DNA of 64,000 bases from Cryphonectria parasitica EP155 (GCF_011745365.1 NW_024468919.1:434001-498000); one strand, 5' to 3'; positions 34,079 through 46,915 are shown, counted from the first letter of the stretch. Numbers and translations are program-made. The notes: a model not told the origin generated them from the sequence alone.

Positions 34079-37000
34079 TCATACCGTCTGCTTTCCCTCC
34101 GGAGAGGAAGCGTTGCGTCTCCTGAAGAGACCTTGAACTCCGATCCTGTATCGACCCATCTCTCTCTGTAAGTCAAGTAAGCTTCTCCCTTCATCCCGCA
34201 CCGGTGATGGGGGAAGAACTTGGCTCGGCCCTTTGTAAGACAGGGAGTAGGGTCTACTGTTCCATGGCTTTCCAGGATTGTGAAGGCGTCTGAAGACAAT
34301 GGCGAGACCTATTGCTGTGAACAGTATGGAAAGAGGGACTATGAAAACAGCAAGTCAGCTAAATACGCATGGAAAGCTAGGAAAGCTTCGTACGTACACA
34401 TATATAAGCACTGCTGGCCAAGTGTCATCCAATCCGCTCCGGTAAGTGAGTTGTTCATGCCGAAGAAAGACGTGAAAAAGCCAAGTGGTAACTTAAAACA
34501 CGACTTTAGCGATTGCATCCATATGAACCACCAATGAACAAACAAACGTTGGACTCACGAAGATGACTGTCATAATGGTGAATGCCATGACAGCCTGGCC
34601 CTGTCGTATGCTCTCGTCGGATCTGGTCAAGGCCAACTTAGCCTCAATGATACTTGCCTGCTGCTGCTTCAATGCCAAGATCTCTTTCAACTGCGAGCTG
34701 CGTTAGAATTAAATCTAGTAGACGATGAGCATTGGCCGCCAAGTCACTCACATCGTCGGAAGTCCTTCTGGCTGCTCTCTCCATCTCTTCAATCTCAAAC
34801 TGCCGGTTATTCATCTTCTCAATAGTTTCGTTCACATGTTCCATTTCTTCCGGGGAAATTAGACCAGCTGATTCTGATGCATCGCCGTGGAAGCCGTTCT
34901 GCGAGAATTTACCCAGGTGCTTGTGAAAATCTTTCATGACGTCAATCTGCTGCGAATATATGATAATCATGATTCGAAGTTCTTCAGCAATATCTTGAGC
35001 TTCGCGGAATAGCATGCCTGCTGGGTGGATGTTGAGGCAATTTTTCCAGGTATCCCTTTCTTGGGTCATCTTCTTCATGGCCTCCCAGAAGGCCTCAAAA
35101 GTCCTGGTTGTGCGGTCATTCTAGAATGGTCAGTGGTGCTCGTTTGCTGAGACTTCTTCAAGCAATAGAAGCTGAGCAGGAGAAACCTACCACATTTCCA
35201 ATGGCTTCCGCAAAGATGTCCATAACCTCTGGCCGCAGGTCCAAGGGAATGGTGCGGTCAAAGAAGACCCTCGAACATTGGTCAATGATGAGCAGTGCTG
35301 TTGGGTCATTAACAATGAAGTTCCTCCAGCGGACTGGATCATTCAAGTGGTACTGACCGAGATGCCAGACAGAAAGGATTTCCGTATCAACAGTGGCTAA
35401 CCTTTCTCGAAGGCTCTTGTGAATTCCAGAAGAATCGGGTTTGTTCCGCCCCCAACGCCTCGGAAAGGCGGTGATGATAGTATCTGACAAGTGTCAACGA
35501 CCGGAAGTAGACCCTGGGAAGGTGATCTACAAAGATTGATCGATTATATGGCTTAATGATCGATTAAAAAGAAAGAACTTACAATCATCCAATATCCATA
35601 GCCATAGTTGGTCGACCATCATGACGCGGGTGACGCCTCCCGCCTTGAACCAAGGCGTCTTTGTTGCTCGGTACACGACTTGGTCGCGGTCACGCTTCGA
35701 GGTATCCTTTAAAGTCATGAAGTATGCCTGATCTAGTGTTCGACGAATATGAAGCGGAGGGCCGTACACAGCCTTCTCTTTTCCTTTCTCCTCCTTCAAG
35801 CCATATTCGACCAGAAGCTCATCCGCCTGGGTATCCATTGCCTTCCAAACACGTGCTACCTGCCTCAGATAGAGTCCTAGTTTCTTTGGGCTGCACAATA
35901 CACGTCAGTTATGGTGTAAAGCAGCAAAATCCGTCCGGGGAAATGACACTCTGCTCTTGGCTTTGGTACGTACTTTTGGAATCTCAATGAGGCGGCTCCT
36001 TCACCCACGCTCTCTTTCGCCTTCCTCTTTTTTTCTGTTTCTGTTCGCAAAACGTGCTCTACAAGTGTTCTGAAGTCATGTAACATTGCGGTCACTTCGG
36101 GACTCCTTTTAGTTTTCACATCATGTCCGTTCGACTCGGTTTCATTGGCCTTCAGGGCAGCCTTTACAGCCTTAGCCATACGAGCTCTGCGACTACTAGA
36201 CTCCCAGTGGAGATATGGCATCTATAAAAAAAATCAAAAATAAAAAGTAAATATAAAGTTAGCCTTACTTGGTATTTTTTATGCACTGACTTGCTCTCTC
36301 TTTCTAATGGCAGGTGTTCACTCACAAAGACAGCTGTGGGACCAGGTATGGGTGCCCGTTTCTCTGTTCCGGGTCCAGGTGTCAAGGCTTTCTGTGAGAT
36401 GAATTCAACATCTGTGTCTGGGCAGTCGTTAACTCAGATCGCTTAGAAAATTAAAAATGCTATTCATCATGTAGTTACCTTGTGGTATGATCGAACACCG
36501 AGATCTCATGTGTCGGGAGTGTATTGGGCTCTTACCCAGCCCGCTTCCGTGCAGTTGCCCTCGCCAATGCTCACGGGAGAGCGTCTTGTTCGTCTTCTCC
36601 CTCTTTGCCGGATCCTCGATATTATCTTCCTTGTGATATCTTGCTATGGCTTGCTCAATCCACTGGCATTTGTCAATAGCACACTCCCATTGGGAGCACT
36701 TTCATCGAACAAGAACTTACACCCATGTGGTTCGCAGGAAAATGCAAGTACTTCAAATATGGCTTCCCATTCTCATAGTCCGCGTGGTCAAACGGGTTTT
36801 TATCCTTGTCGAACAGCGCCTGATGTACTGTGACCTTCTGCCCAGGGAACTCATCGGGGCCTGTGAAATACGACTGGTCGGCTTTACGAGTGATACCTTT
36901 CCACACGGACCTGGAATTATCGCCCTCGTATTTGAAGTACATGATACCAGCCTTGAAATCATAAGTAGGGTCGTCATGTCTGGAAATCTCCGTGTTGGCC

Positions 37001-37413
37001 GCACGGTCATCGTTGGCGGCGGTCTCGTTTTCCGTTGACGGACCTAAATCCTGTGGCCACGGTTTGAAGTAGCCGCGATCGTCAACCGGGGCGCGGGTAT
37101 TGCGCCAGTCGTCGAGGTACCTTTTCAGGTCTCCTATCAAGGCGCTCTCCCTCTTCTCGATACGTTTTCGACTCTTCTCGATCCGATTCTTCTCAGAGGT
37201 CAATTTGCGCAATTCTTGATCCGACAGGCCTTTGAGCCATTGTTGGGTTTTACAGGCTCTCATGCGGTAGAAAGTCTTGGTGGTACTGTCGTCGTAGTTA
37301 TCGTCCTCGGCTTCTCCGATCCATTTGGACAATCTCTCAGGGTCCTCTAGAACGTACCGCGGTATAAAGAGCCCCCTGGAATTTGCCTCCGCTGACTGGT
37401 GTGAGCTGCTCAT
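34079..37413 (-). CDS. CorA-like membrane protein with GMN motif and long soluble domain
   Basis: Ten exons on the minus strand: 37413-36721, 36662-36479, 36417-36326, 36221-35974, 35890-35583, 35483-35191, 35120-34752, 34690-34559, 34491-34398 and 34338-34079. All phases agree (890 aa). The family is the fungal CorA/ZntB-related group: HWRGQLHGSG and SRHMRSRC, then MPYLHWE, RRTLDQAYF, RDQVVYRAT, MVDQLWLWILDD, the block from TIITAFPRRWGRNKP, and SRVFFDRTIPLDLRPEVMDI. A long helix (ILALKQQQASIIEAK) leads into membrane segment 1. The selectivity motif GMN is at residues 784-786 (TSFFGMNN), and membrane segment 2 is FPLSILFTAIGLAIVF. The basic tail is cytosolic. CorA proteins are pentameric Mg2+ channels; many fungal long forms have unknown cargo. 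The 760-residue soluble part is far longer than in bacterial CorA. Confidence 0.85.
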
Positions 37414-38864
37414 TTCTACTATGTAGATGTGTCAATGGCCGGAATGTGGCAAGTTGCAGAAGATCAAAGACAAGCAGCTGCGCAGAGAGATTCTTCTTAA
37501 GTAAGAGTTGATTTGCTACATGCGAGGCTACCTACTGAACTCTGCGCCATCGCAGAGCCGCATCTGCAGCCCGACAAAACTTTCTCCATAGGTTTAGTTA
37601 GCTGTGCAGAAAACCAATACAATACTGCAACAGCGGACTCAGCTGATCTGCACAGTTGCACACCTCCTGCCTGTTTTGGGGAGATATGTCCGGGGCGGCA
37701 GTCATCAATGTGTTCTGGTTTTCGTCGTGCTCACGTTCCCCACTGAAACATGGTGTGTGGGATTTGTCAGGCTGAGGTCCGCAGAGGAGGGCATTCTTTC
37801 GGAACCATGACCTAAACAGACGTGCTCAGTATGGCCTTTTCTTCCTCCAACAAACCAACCACTCCAATTGTTGACCGAAGATCATATGCAGAAAATGGCC
37901 TTTTGTGAACACCCGTCTTCTTTGCGTAGCTGAACTTGGCTCAGCCCACGAGAGTTGCGTGCTTCGACCCACCCTCTCGCGTATCTCATGTCGAGTACTG
38001 CGAAATCTGGGGACCTCTGTGGATCGATATACGCATATACGAAATCTCTTGCACTTAAGCAGTGTCTTGGATTTGCTACGGCCGATCTGGGCCAATATTG
38101 CGCCATGATTGTTTCTTTCCGGTCAACCACACGAGGCACAACGAACCACAACGGAAGGCTACTTAAAGTATTACTTTGATGATCACAGTCAGCCATTCAT
38201 GTCGTCATCTTCTGACTGGATGCTCATGGGTCAAAGCATTTATCTCAAACGTTGGGTTTCTGTCCTGATCTTCCATGCTACCAGATCAGAGCCTGCTGCA
38301 CCTTTTTGTGATAATTAGCTTCAAAGCTGGTTTGGGCGGCTGGTAATAACATCTGCAGCAAGAAGCGGTGAGAACCTTTGGTCATTTTCGACAATCACAG
38401 GTGTTTCGGAAAATTCCAATGCACAATGATTTATTTTCACCTGTGGTGACACAGTAGAGTTTGCTTCCTGCATAACATCATGTGTTGTTCAAGATCATCC
38501 AGTGAGGCTGAACTTGATTATTGCTAGGGAGAACAATAGCGCCGTGGTCATAGTAATAGTACTGTACTGACTGCAATTACTTTAGCATGCTGCTGACACA
38601 GGGACAAGGGCATGTGTTGGGGGAACTGACTCGCATTGCATAACCCGCCCACCCAGTCAGCCAGTCTAGCCATTGAAGCCACTACCACTACCCCATAAGC
38701 AGCTCCCCAGCACCCCGGCCAACCTCAATCCAGCTCCACCCCACACCAAGACAAAAGAATCCACTCGACTCATCTCACCTCAATGTAACCAACAAGCAAA
38801 GCCTCAACACAGCGCGTTTGAACCTCAAAAAAAGAAAGAACCAAACAAAATTTCTCAAAATACA
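37414..38864. other. Intergenic spacer, divergent promoters
   Basis: This region lies upstream of both the CorA-like gene (-) and the C2H2 gene (+). A 104-codon minus-strand frame at 37882-38196 starts with ATG but shows no family-like motif; I do not call it a gene. Confidence 0.45.
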
Positions 38865-39404
38865 ATGCCACCAAGACACCAGACCCTGCCACAGGCCCAG
38901 ACGGCATCGGCCCGCGAGGCCATGTCCTCGTTCTACTGCCAGCTCTGCGCCAAGGGCTACTCGCGCCACAACGAGTACGAGGCCCACCTCTCCTCCTACG
39001 ACCACGCCCACAAGGTCCGCCTCAAGGAGATGCGCGCCATGACGCGCGACCCAGGTGCTGCAGCCAGGGCACGTCGGGCTGAGGCCAAGGCCGAAGGCGT
39101 CATCAGCATCCAGTTCGGGGCGGGGCAAGGCGGCGGCGCTGGTGGTACCGGCGGTGGCGGCAGCGGCAAGAGCGCGGGGTTCAAGAAGGGTGGCTTCAAG
39201 AAGAGTGGGTTCAAGAGTGCCTTTGCACCTGCGGGCAATGACGTGGACCAGGGAGAGACAGAGAAGGACGAGGAGGCGAACAAGATCAAGAGTGCCGCGC
39301 TGCTGGGCCGTGGTGCTGGTGGTACGTCGGCTGCTGGTCTAGCGGAGAGCGACACCGAGGACGAAGGCTATGAGGTTTACGACCCACGATTCCCTACAGA
39401 CTGA
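38865..39404 (+). CDS. C2H2 zinc-finger protein, ZNF804/GPATCH8-like finger
   Basis: This single-exon gene encodes 179 aa. I start at ATG 38865; the frame is open further upstream but has no ATG there. One zinc finger is visible: Cys25, Cys28, His41 and His47 in FYCQLCAKGYSRHNEYEAHL and the following residues. The finger and the next SSYDHAHKVRLKEM resemble the fingers of ZNF804/GPATCH8-type proteins, often linked to RNA processing. The middle is Gly-rich with FKKGGFKKSGFKSAF repeats, suggestive of RNA binding. The tail is acidic and ends in EDEGYEVYDPRFPTD. The role in this fungus is unknown. It converges on the Zn2Cys6 gene with 113 bp between stop codons. Confidence 0.8.
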   Translation: MPPRHQTLPQAQTASAREAMSSFYCQLCAKGYSRHNEYEAHLSSYDHAHKVRLKEMRAMTRDPGAAARARRAEAKAEGVISIQFGAGQGGGAGGTGGGGSGKSAGFKKGGFKKSGFKSAFAPAGNDVDQGETEKDEEANKIKSAALLGRGAGGTSAAGLAESDTEDEGYEVYDPRFPTD

Positions 39405-39517
39405 GGCCAGAGGGCAAGGACGCAGTCTTCTTGTCTCTCTCTCTCTCACGCACGCTCACACACACACACATGATGAATGACGATGGCGATAATAATGCTT
39501 GTATTTACTAGCTATTA

Positions 39518-42500
39518 TCATACGCCGCTGTTCCACGTGTTAGGATGAAATTGCGAAAGGTCCTCCTCCAACAACCCCATCATGTACCGGTTGCCCGAGA
39601 ACCAGTCACCCAGCTGCGTCGTCTGCTGTTGCTGCTGCTGTTGCTGCTGCTGCTGTTGTTGTTGCTGCTGCTGCACCGCCATAGCACTGGCCCCGCCGCC
39701 GCCGCCGCCTTGAGAGTACCTGTGGCCTTCGCCACCGTGCCCACTCGTTGCGCTCGTGGGGGACGCTGTCATGGCCCCAGCATTGGTACCATGTCCACCA
39801 CCACCACCACCACCACCACCGCCGCCATTGGCAGCAGCGGCCGCAGCGGCCGCAGCAGCCATGCTCCCGGATGGGTCGTCGACAGGCATGAAGCCCAGGG
39901 CGCTGAGGTAAACATCAAACTCGTTCCCGATCGGGGCCATGTCGGTGTCTTGGTGCTGACCCGCCCTGCCCTTTGCCTCGACGTACAACATGGCGACGTT
40001 GTAGAGGACCGAGAACAGGCGGTGCAGCTTTTCGATGCCCTCGGATACGGCACAGGTGGGCTGCAACGAGTCGATAAACTCGCGCAGGCGGTGGAGATCA
40101 GCGACGTCTGAGGTCTCGATGATGTGGCAGAAGATGACGATGAAGGGCACGAAAGGGGCGTAGAGGATGGTCCTATTCGGGGGCAGGACGGTTAGTTCAA
40201 GAGCAACCATTCATTGTTTGGGGCATCTGAAAATCCCAAACGCAAAGAGGAACATACCAGTGGATGTACGAGGCCGCAACCCACAGGTTGGATCCCATCA
40301 ACTTCATACACTCCTCGTGGGTCTGCATGGCGAGGCGGGCCGTGTCGATGCACTCGCCCGCAAACGTGGATGCCCCAGGGAAGCGCGAAGGAATGGCCCT
40401 GTAAACGAGGGTCAGGCTGGACAGGAAAGAAACCTGGTCACTCTTCATGACCATCTCGGCGACCACAACCTTCCTAGCATCGGTGCCGTCTCTGGCATGA
40501 CGATTGATGTCTCCCGTGCGCAACAGGGATGCCTGCTCCTCGATGATCTTAAGCCGGGCGGCCAAGGTGCGAGCGGCGTCGGCGCGGCGGGCGGGCGGAT
40601 GCGCCAGAGACGCTGGGCTGTACAGCCTCTCGTAGATTTGGCCCTGAACGTCGGCGTGGGCAATCCACAGGCGGAGGACCTCCTTCCACATCTCGGTGGC
40701 GTTGACGCGGCCGATGACGCGGGGTAGAGTAACATCGAAGTCCTGGATGATGGGAGCACGGCCTAGCCGCAGGGCGAGGCCCCGGTCGAGCATGTAGCTG
40801 AACCAGAAGAGAATGGCCTTTTTATCATCAAGGACGGTGGTCACGCTACTAGGCTCGCTACCATCGGCGCCTACAGTACCGCCAGTGACGCGGTGGTAGC
40901 CCAGGTCCTGACACAATTGGGCAGCCGTTGTGTTAAGCTGCCAGGCGAGGCTGGGGCGGGACACCTCGATGGCGTAGCTGGCACCCAGGAGCAGGGCCTC
41001 GATGGTCTCCATGGTAGCACCCAGGAAGAAGCGCAGGTGGGCGAGGCCCGTCTCGAGGTTGGCCCGGCACAGCTCGTAGTAGCCAGTGTACTCGCGCACT
41101 GCTGCGTCGGTGGCCGCAGTCACGCTCTTCTCCTGAAACAGGTAGTACAGGCCGGCGTTGACGATGATGAAGGTGGCGTGGCTGAAGTCCTCGAGGGCGA
41201 AATAGACACGGCGGCAGGCCTCGGCAAAATTTTCGACGGCCATAAAGCAACACACGCTGATGAGGGTGAAGGTGCCAGGAGGAGTCTCCTTGACCTCGCG
41301 CAGGATGGGAATGACGGCGGTGACGGGAGGCATGGGCAGCTCGCGGAACCCGCCGCGCGGGAGGACACGCTGGTGGGCGAACCGGACGTCCCTCGCGCTG
41401 CCGGCACCGCCAGAGCCAGACCCTCGCCTGGTGGAGGTCGAGGAGGCAGAGGATCCGGCTGCTGCTAAGTTCGGGTTGTTGGTCGTACCAGCGTTAGATG
41501 TGCGGGCGCCGCGCTGCTTTTGAGACAGGCCGACCATCTGCCTGAGGGAAGACAGGGCGGCGGCCATGTTCGGGTTGACGTCTCTCAGCGAAGTACGCTC
41601 GACAGCGCTCTCGAGGAACTCGCTGGCAAACTGGGAGTGGGCAGTGAGGGAGGAGTGGCCCTCGAAGGCGGACGAGTCCAGGTCGGTGGTGCCATCTGGC
41701 GTGCTAGAGCCGGACGCATCGCCGTCGCCATCGAGATCAAGGTCTAGGTCGAGGTCTCCATCCCCTCCTCGCCCTTTCCTCCGTCGTCCTGCTCCTCCTC
41801 CTCTTCCTGGTCCTGTGCCCGACGGTGAGGGGCGATCAGCATCGGGCGAGACGACAGGCGGGTGCTCGTGGAGAGGAAGAGTGGTCTGCAGCCGAAGGGT
41901 ATTGCGGCTCGTGAGGGTGAGCTCGCGCAGAAGTTTCTCTATGGAGCCAAGGCGCTCCTCTATTTGGTCGATCTTCCGCTCACTGGGAATGACTGGTCAG
42001 CTCAAAGACTTGAAAAGGCTTACTCGTACGGTTCATAACAGAGGATTGGCCGGCTGCAAAGCAGATGGTGGATGATGATGATAGCGTGGGAGCAAGGGGA
42101 AGAGAAAGGAAAGAAGAAAGGGGAGAAACTCCATGGAAGACAAATGTGAGTGACTCTTGGACAAAGCAACGACATACTATTGAGTAGATATCAAGACCCT
42201 CTGTCGTGCCTCTCTTGGTTTCTGACCTGCACCAGTGGAACTGCACTGGCGGTTTGCAATACGGCAGTTGGAACATGGTGATTCTTTGTCGCAGCGAATC
42301 TAAAGACCAGCAGGAGTAGTCACTCCGCGTTAGCATCGTTTGTGTACTGTTTGGCCTTGTGTGCACTCTCGCCATGGTTGCCAAGATGGATAACCTCCCA
42401 CTCCATAATATAAAAATACATCCATCCCCACCAGGCGTCCGCGGACATGGAGAGGGAACCGGCACTGGGGGGCAAACCTACTTTCCGTATGCGGCACTGA

Positions 42501-43044
42501 TCACACTATGCAGAAGAGGGTGTTAGTGCCAACAGACAAAACGGGGAAAAACGAGATTGATGGTCAGATATGACATGACTTGACACGACAAGGACAGGAA
42601 ATAGGGCGTTTGCTAAGTTAGTGTGGTGATCTGTGGACAAGACAAGAGATGGATCGAGGCTTGGGGGTTTGGGACTTGGGATCTGGAACCTGGGGCGCGT
42701 GGGGTATGTTTTGGTTTGTGGTGAGTGTTTGTATGCAGGCGCGCGTGTCTGTGTCTGGTCTGGGTGAGGGAGTCTCAAGTTGACGAGAAGACAGAACTGT
42801 GTTATGATGTCCCATGGAATATGGATTGAAATGAATGAGACTGGACTGATGTACTGACTGCTCGGATGATGTTGGCGTTGCTGTTGCTGCTCATCAGATC
42901 GCCACCATCCCCAGATCCCAATCCTTTCCCTGGCCCTCCTCCTCCTGCTGATGATGATGAGCCTCCTACTCCTATTCCTCCTCGTAGGTCAATACCTCCT
43001 GGCACTGTTGCTGCCTTCCCCGAGGGTGTGCTGCCGGTACCCAT
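39518..43044 (-). CDS. Zn2Cys6 fungal transcription factor
   Basis: Five exons on the minus strand: 43044-42859, 42505-42482 (24 nt), 42299-42178, 41982-40258 and 40172-39518; 903 aa. The splices assemble a canonical zinc cluster with Cys63, 66, 73, 79, 82 and 89 (RACDQCRIRK, then IRCDKESPCSNCRIANRQC), followed by a linker and the coiled coil YERKIDQIEERLGSIEKLL. The middle region (residues about 250-650) has the features of the fungal transcription-factor homology domain, for example LLLGASYAIEVSRPSLAWQL and ILFWFSYMLDRGLALRLGRA. The C-terminal region carries homopolymers: Ala10, a Gly-rich run and a Gln stretch of about 18, coded at 39622-39852. The first exon is Gly/Ser-rich. Target genes cannot be deduced from the sequence. 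Confidence 0.9.
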
Positions 43045-46000
43045 GGTGGTGATCAGTAGTGCTGGTGCTGCCGGGTCGAGGAGGTCTTGGGCATGGATGA
43101 ATGGAGGGGACCAGACTGGGACCTGGATCTCGAGTGGGTTTGGACGTGTTGGGGAATGTCCACTCTCTCTGAGGCAGGGCCAATGATCATGGGCAGAGGT
43201 AACACGCTGCAGGTTGGCAACCCCTCCTTACTCTAGCCGTGTTTCTTTGTTTTTAAACAACCGTTTTTACAGACCCCTCCTGCAGCAGTCATTAGTGCAG
43301 TAAGTTGCAGATGGTTTGGGCGTGTGGGAAGGAGGGAGGCTGGGTGCGGGGCCCGCGGGTGCCGAGGCATAGAGGATTAGGAAGAAAAAAATGTGGGTGC
43401 ACTCGGGCTTTTCAGTCCCTGGGTCCTCGATCATCAGAATGAAGGTTGATTATTGAAGTATTTATGCTAACTTGATTTGATTGATCTTCTTTTTTACTTA
43501 GTCTACTTGAATTTATCATCATCCATATACCTGCCTTTATCCCCATTGTTCACTGTATAGCAATGCATGCTGGATGGCCATGTGCAGGGCTTGTGTCCTC
43601 TCACCCCCCCCCCCACCCAAAAAAACATCAATATCATCATCAGCACTACCACTGTCTACCCTTTCAACGCCTTCTTGTTCTTTTTTGCAACTCTCTTTCC
43701 TTTTAGCTTTGTTCTATATGAGGTGAGCTGTGCCCAGGCCACTCTTTGATGTGCTATATGCTGCTTCTCCCAGGTGATATGAGTGCATAGTAATTCATTT
43801 CAAGTGCCCTGTGAGATAGCACGGTAGCTACAGTAGCATGGTGGCGTCGCCGGCAATTGAGTGCTTCCATCCTATTTGGGACAAGATAAGAGAAGATCTC
43901 GGCTGCTCCCGGACATCTCGGACATACGGCTCCTTGGCCCACAGGGGTTGTAGCCATGCCCTCAGTTCAGTGCCTGCAATTGAGAGGGCAAAGAAAGAGC
44001 AGAGAATGTCCTGCAGAGAACAGTGATGATGTGTCTTCTTGGCAGCATTTGAGGCCTGCCATCGGCGATCCTGTATTCCAGATATCTCGCTCCTCACTTG
44101 CTGGAACTATTCTACCTCAGTGAAGTTCTAAAGCCATCGTGGAGCCAGACAGACACCATTTTCCAGGAAGTACTGTAAAGCAGACAAGGCTGAATGGCAA
44201 TTCCGACTTACTAGTAGGCTCTGTCTGACTCAACGTTGGCTTCTATGCTAGAAATGAACCAGCTTTTAATGCTGGGGTAATGAAGATATCTGGTGCACCG
44301 TCTCCTCCTGTTCATTACTACATGATCACTTTGGATTTCTTCACTGAACATAGTCATATTACTGAGGATTCGGATTTTCATAGCTGTTACCCAAGTATAT
44401 GAAAGGAAGAGAGATATGTATCAAGTGCAAAACAAAAGAGAAAGATGGGGTAGGGAGAAATGATAGAGGGGGGGCCTACGGTATTACATAGTACATACAC
44501 AAACTTACAAGTTTATCCTCCATTCTAACATCAAAGGACTTGTGCAAATACTCGAGTCTGCACATGCCTTTAATGCTGTCATTGTTATAAAACGGCTTGA
44601 TCAAATACCTGCAGTGTGTCCTATCACTGTGAACTCTTTACTTGAACGTTATACTACCAGAATATTCATCGTTTCATCAGAAACTCCCGTTTTCTCAACA
44701 TTTGAGGATAGTCTACATTCTTTACACACATCTTACACGAAGAGGATTCCTGGCCGAGCTACATGCAGCTCAGGTTGCACCTTCAGGGATGATATGAACG
44801 TTATCGGCCATGTTCATGAGCATGCAGGGCCATGTGTTGCAATAGCCACGTAAGATGCGGCTGTACGACTCTGGGCCGGCCTCTGAGCGAGAGAGGGGGA
44901 GAGAAGAGAGAAGCGTAGCCAGAATTTTCATATAAGCCATGTGCTCCATGGGGGCCATGAGACACGGGGGTCTCTTTCACTTTCCCTCCCCTCCCTTCTC
45001 CCCCTCCATCTACTTATTTCCTTCTCTTTTGTTCGAATAGACTCGGCTGGGCTGTCTAGCGAGGGAAGCAATAGGACTTTGGCATGCAATTGCTGGGCGC
45101 GGCTCGGATGGACTTATTCTCTTCTTCAGCCCGCCAGTGATTATGCACTTGGGGGGACGGGGGGTCAAAAATTATGTGGCAGGCACTTGACTCTTTATCA
45201 ACTCGCCCCGTACACCCTTGCCCGGGCACATGCACACTCTTTCACCGATAATGAGTTCTTCTGTTCCCCGGTAGATGCCCAACATCTGACATACGCCCCG
45301 CAAAGGGGCCCCAGCGCGACATTATGATTCGTCGGCCGGCCGTCCAGGATAAGACACTGATCGGCACTTCCTTTCGGGCGACCATCAGTGACAGAAGCAA
45401 GCCCTCCAGGCCTTCTCAGCCACCGGTCTCTAGCTTGTGTTACTGCCCCTCGATTTCCCGTCTCTGAGCCGCAGGACCAACGACTGCGTATGGGTCTTCA
45501 CCCTTCCAAGTAGTCAGCAGAAAACACGGAACATGCCCCCATGTTATTTGGGGGCTGCAGAAAAATGACTGCCTCTTTGAGTTGCCGCCTGGTTCGCGGA
45601 CTGGTCAGCCCTGCGATAGGTTTACCTATCAATTCAGCATGCACCTCAGCCCACCAGCCCCCGTCCCCGCGCCAGTGTTGTACAATTGTTATTATGCGAA
45701 TGTCTCAAGCACTGTTTTATTTCGTTGTATATTCTTTCCTCGCTCTCTCTTTCTCCTCTTCTCATCACACCCGCGGCAGTGGAATTCCGACGGTCATCAA
45801 GAGTGACAGAAATTCACTGCAGGCGATTGAAAAGAAAAAGAAAGAGAGTCTCTGTGTAGGTGGTTCTACTAAGCCAGTCGCTATGACTCCATAGACAGAC
45901 TGATTAGCTTTATTCGTGCTGGTAGTGAGTCTTATGCTAGTCACGACATCGAAAATCGCGTGAAGGCATTATAAGAGCCTTTCAGGTTCTACACAAGCGC

Positions 46001-46174
46001 ACGTAATTAGCCCAAATACTCCGCAAGGCACTAGCATTGGTATACATACTTAACAGCGCCGAGTTTGACCATTCGCACAAAAACACATGAAATTCAAGTC
46101 AAAGTCTGACGTCGATTGTTTCCAGTCCGAATCGCAACACCAAGGCTAAGAAAACAGAACTCACCGCGACTTCC
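43045..46174. other. Intergenic spacer, no gene recognised
   Basis: This 3.1-kb stretch has only short frames without motifs. It contains a C11 run at 43604-43614. The left part is probably the promoter of the Zn2Cys6 gene; the right part leads into the coiled-coil gene. Confidence 0.5.
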
Positions 46175-46915
46175 ATGTCTACTGAACAGAGACAGCCCAA
46201 CCGGCCCTCCAGCCGGAACAGCAGCACACATGTCTCTATAGGAGATTCTATCCGCTCACAGTACTCGACGAGGTCATTGAGTCCCGAGTTCGATCAGCAC
46301 ACACCACACAACAGTTTCCCCCAGCAGACCGGCCAAGCGTCTACGGTCAACACAGCGGCTGCAGTACTAGGATCTGAGGGGGGAGGAGGCATTGTAGACA
46401 CAGACGCGATGGTGCAGTTCGTCCCAGCCTCCTCCCAGACGCTTGCCCCGAGGAGCCCTTTGGATGTCTTGACCGAACAATCGGACAAGCTGATGCTGAG
46501 GATCCATCACATGTACATGGTCATCGAACAAGGGCAACAGGACATGAAGAACCTTTCCGAGAAAATTGAGGAATATCAGAGGGACTTGTCCAGGTACGTG
46601 CCGGGGTCAGGTCAATATGTTCAGCTTATGGAGTTAGTCCAGCAGGCAGAAGATGATATCACGAGGCTACGGGCTCAGGGGATTAAGATTCTGAAGACGA
46701 TCCAAAGAGGGAGCGAGCATTTCGATCAGTATATGGAATCGATCGGGCTGGATATTGGCAAAGGCTGTGGACCCGATTATGGTTATGCTCAGAGAATTGC
46801 CATGGATGATTTCGATGAGGACCCAGAGCTAGATGCCAAAGAGGGCTGGACTGAAGCTCCGTTGGTGCCGCGCGACTCCGTGCCGGCGGAGACTCTGGTG
46901 CTGGAAACGAGATAA
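46175..46915 (+). CDS. Unrecognised coiled-coil protein
   Basis: This single-exon gene encodes 246 aa and starts at ATG 46175. The first 95 residues are Ser/Gln/Thr-rich and probably disordered. Residues about 95-200 form long amphipathic helices (LDVLTEQSDKLMLRIHHMYM, QDMKNLSEKIEEYQRDLSRY, LMELVQQAEDDITRLRAQGI), a likely coiled coil. The tail is acidic. There is no signal peptide or membrane segment. I recognise no family; the composition suits a cytosolic scaffold or self-associating protein. Confidence 0.7.
   Translation: MSTEQRQPNRPSSRNSSTHVSIGDSIRSQYSTRSLSPEFDQHTPHNSFPQQTGQASTVNTAAAVLGSEGGGGIVDTDAMVQFVPASSQTLAPRSPLDVLTEQSDKLMLRIHHMYMVIEQGQQDMKNLSEKIEEYQRDLSRYVPGSGQYVQLMELVQQAEDDITRLRAQGIKILKTIQRGSEHFDQYMESIGLDIGKGCGPDYGYAQRIAMDDFDEDPELDAKEGWTEAPLVPRDSVPAETLVLETR

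Noticed and set aside
37882..38196. 104-codon minus-strand frame with ATG upstream of the CorA-like gene
   Set aside because: No recognisable motif, mixed codon choice, and it does not splice into the CorA-like gene.
40893..41468. 191-codon plus-strand frame inside the Zn2Cys6 gene
   Set aside because: Antisense shadow of a well-supported exon; no recognisable feature.
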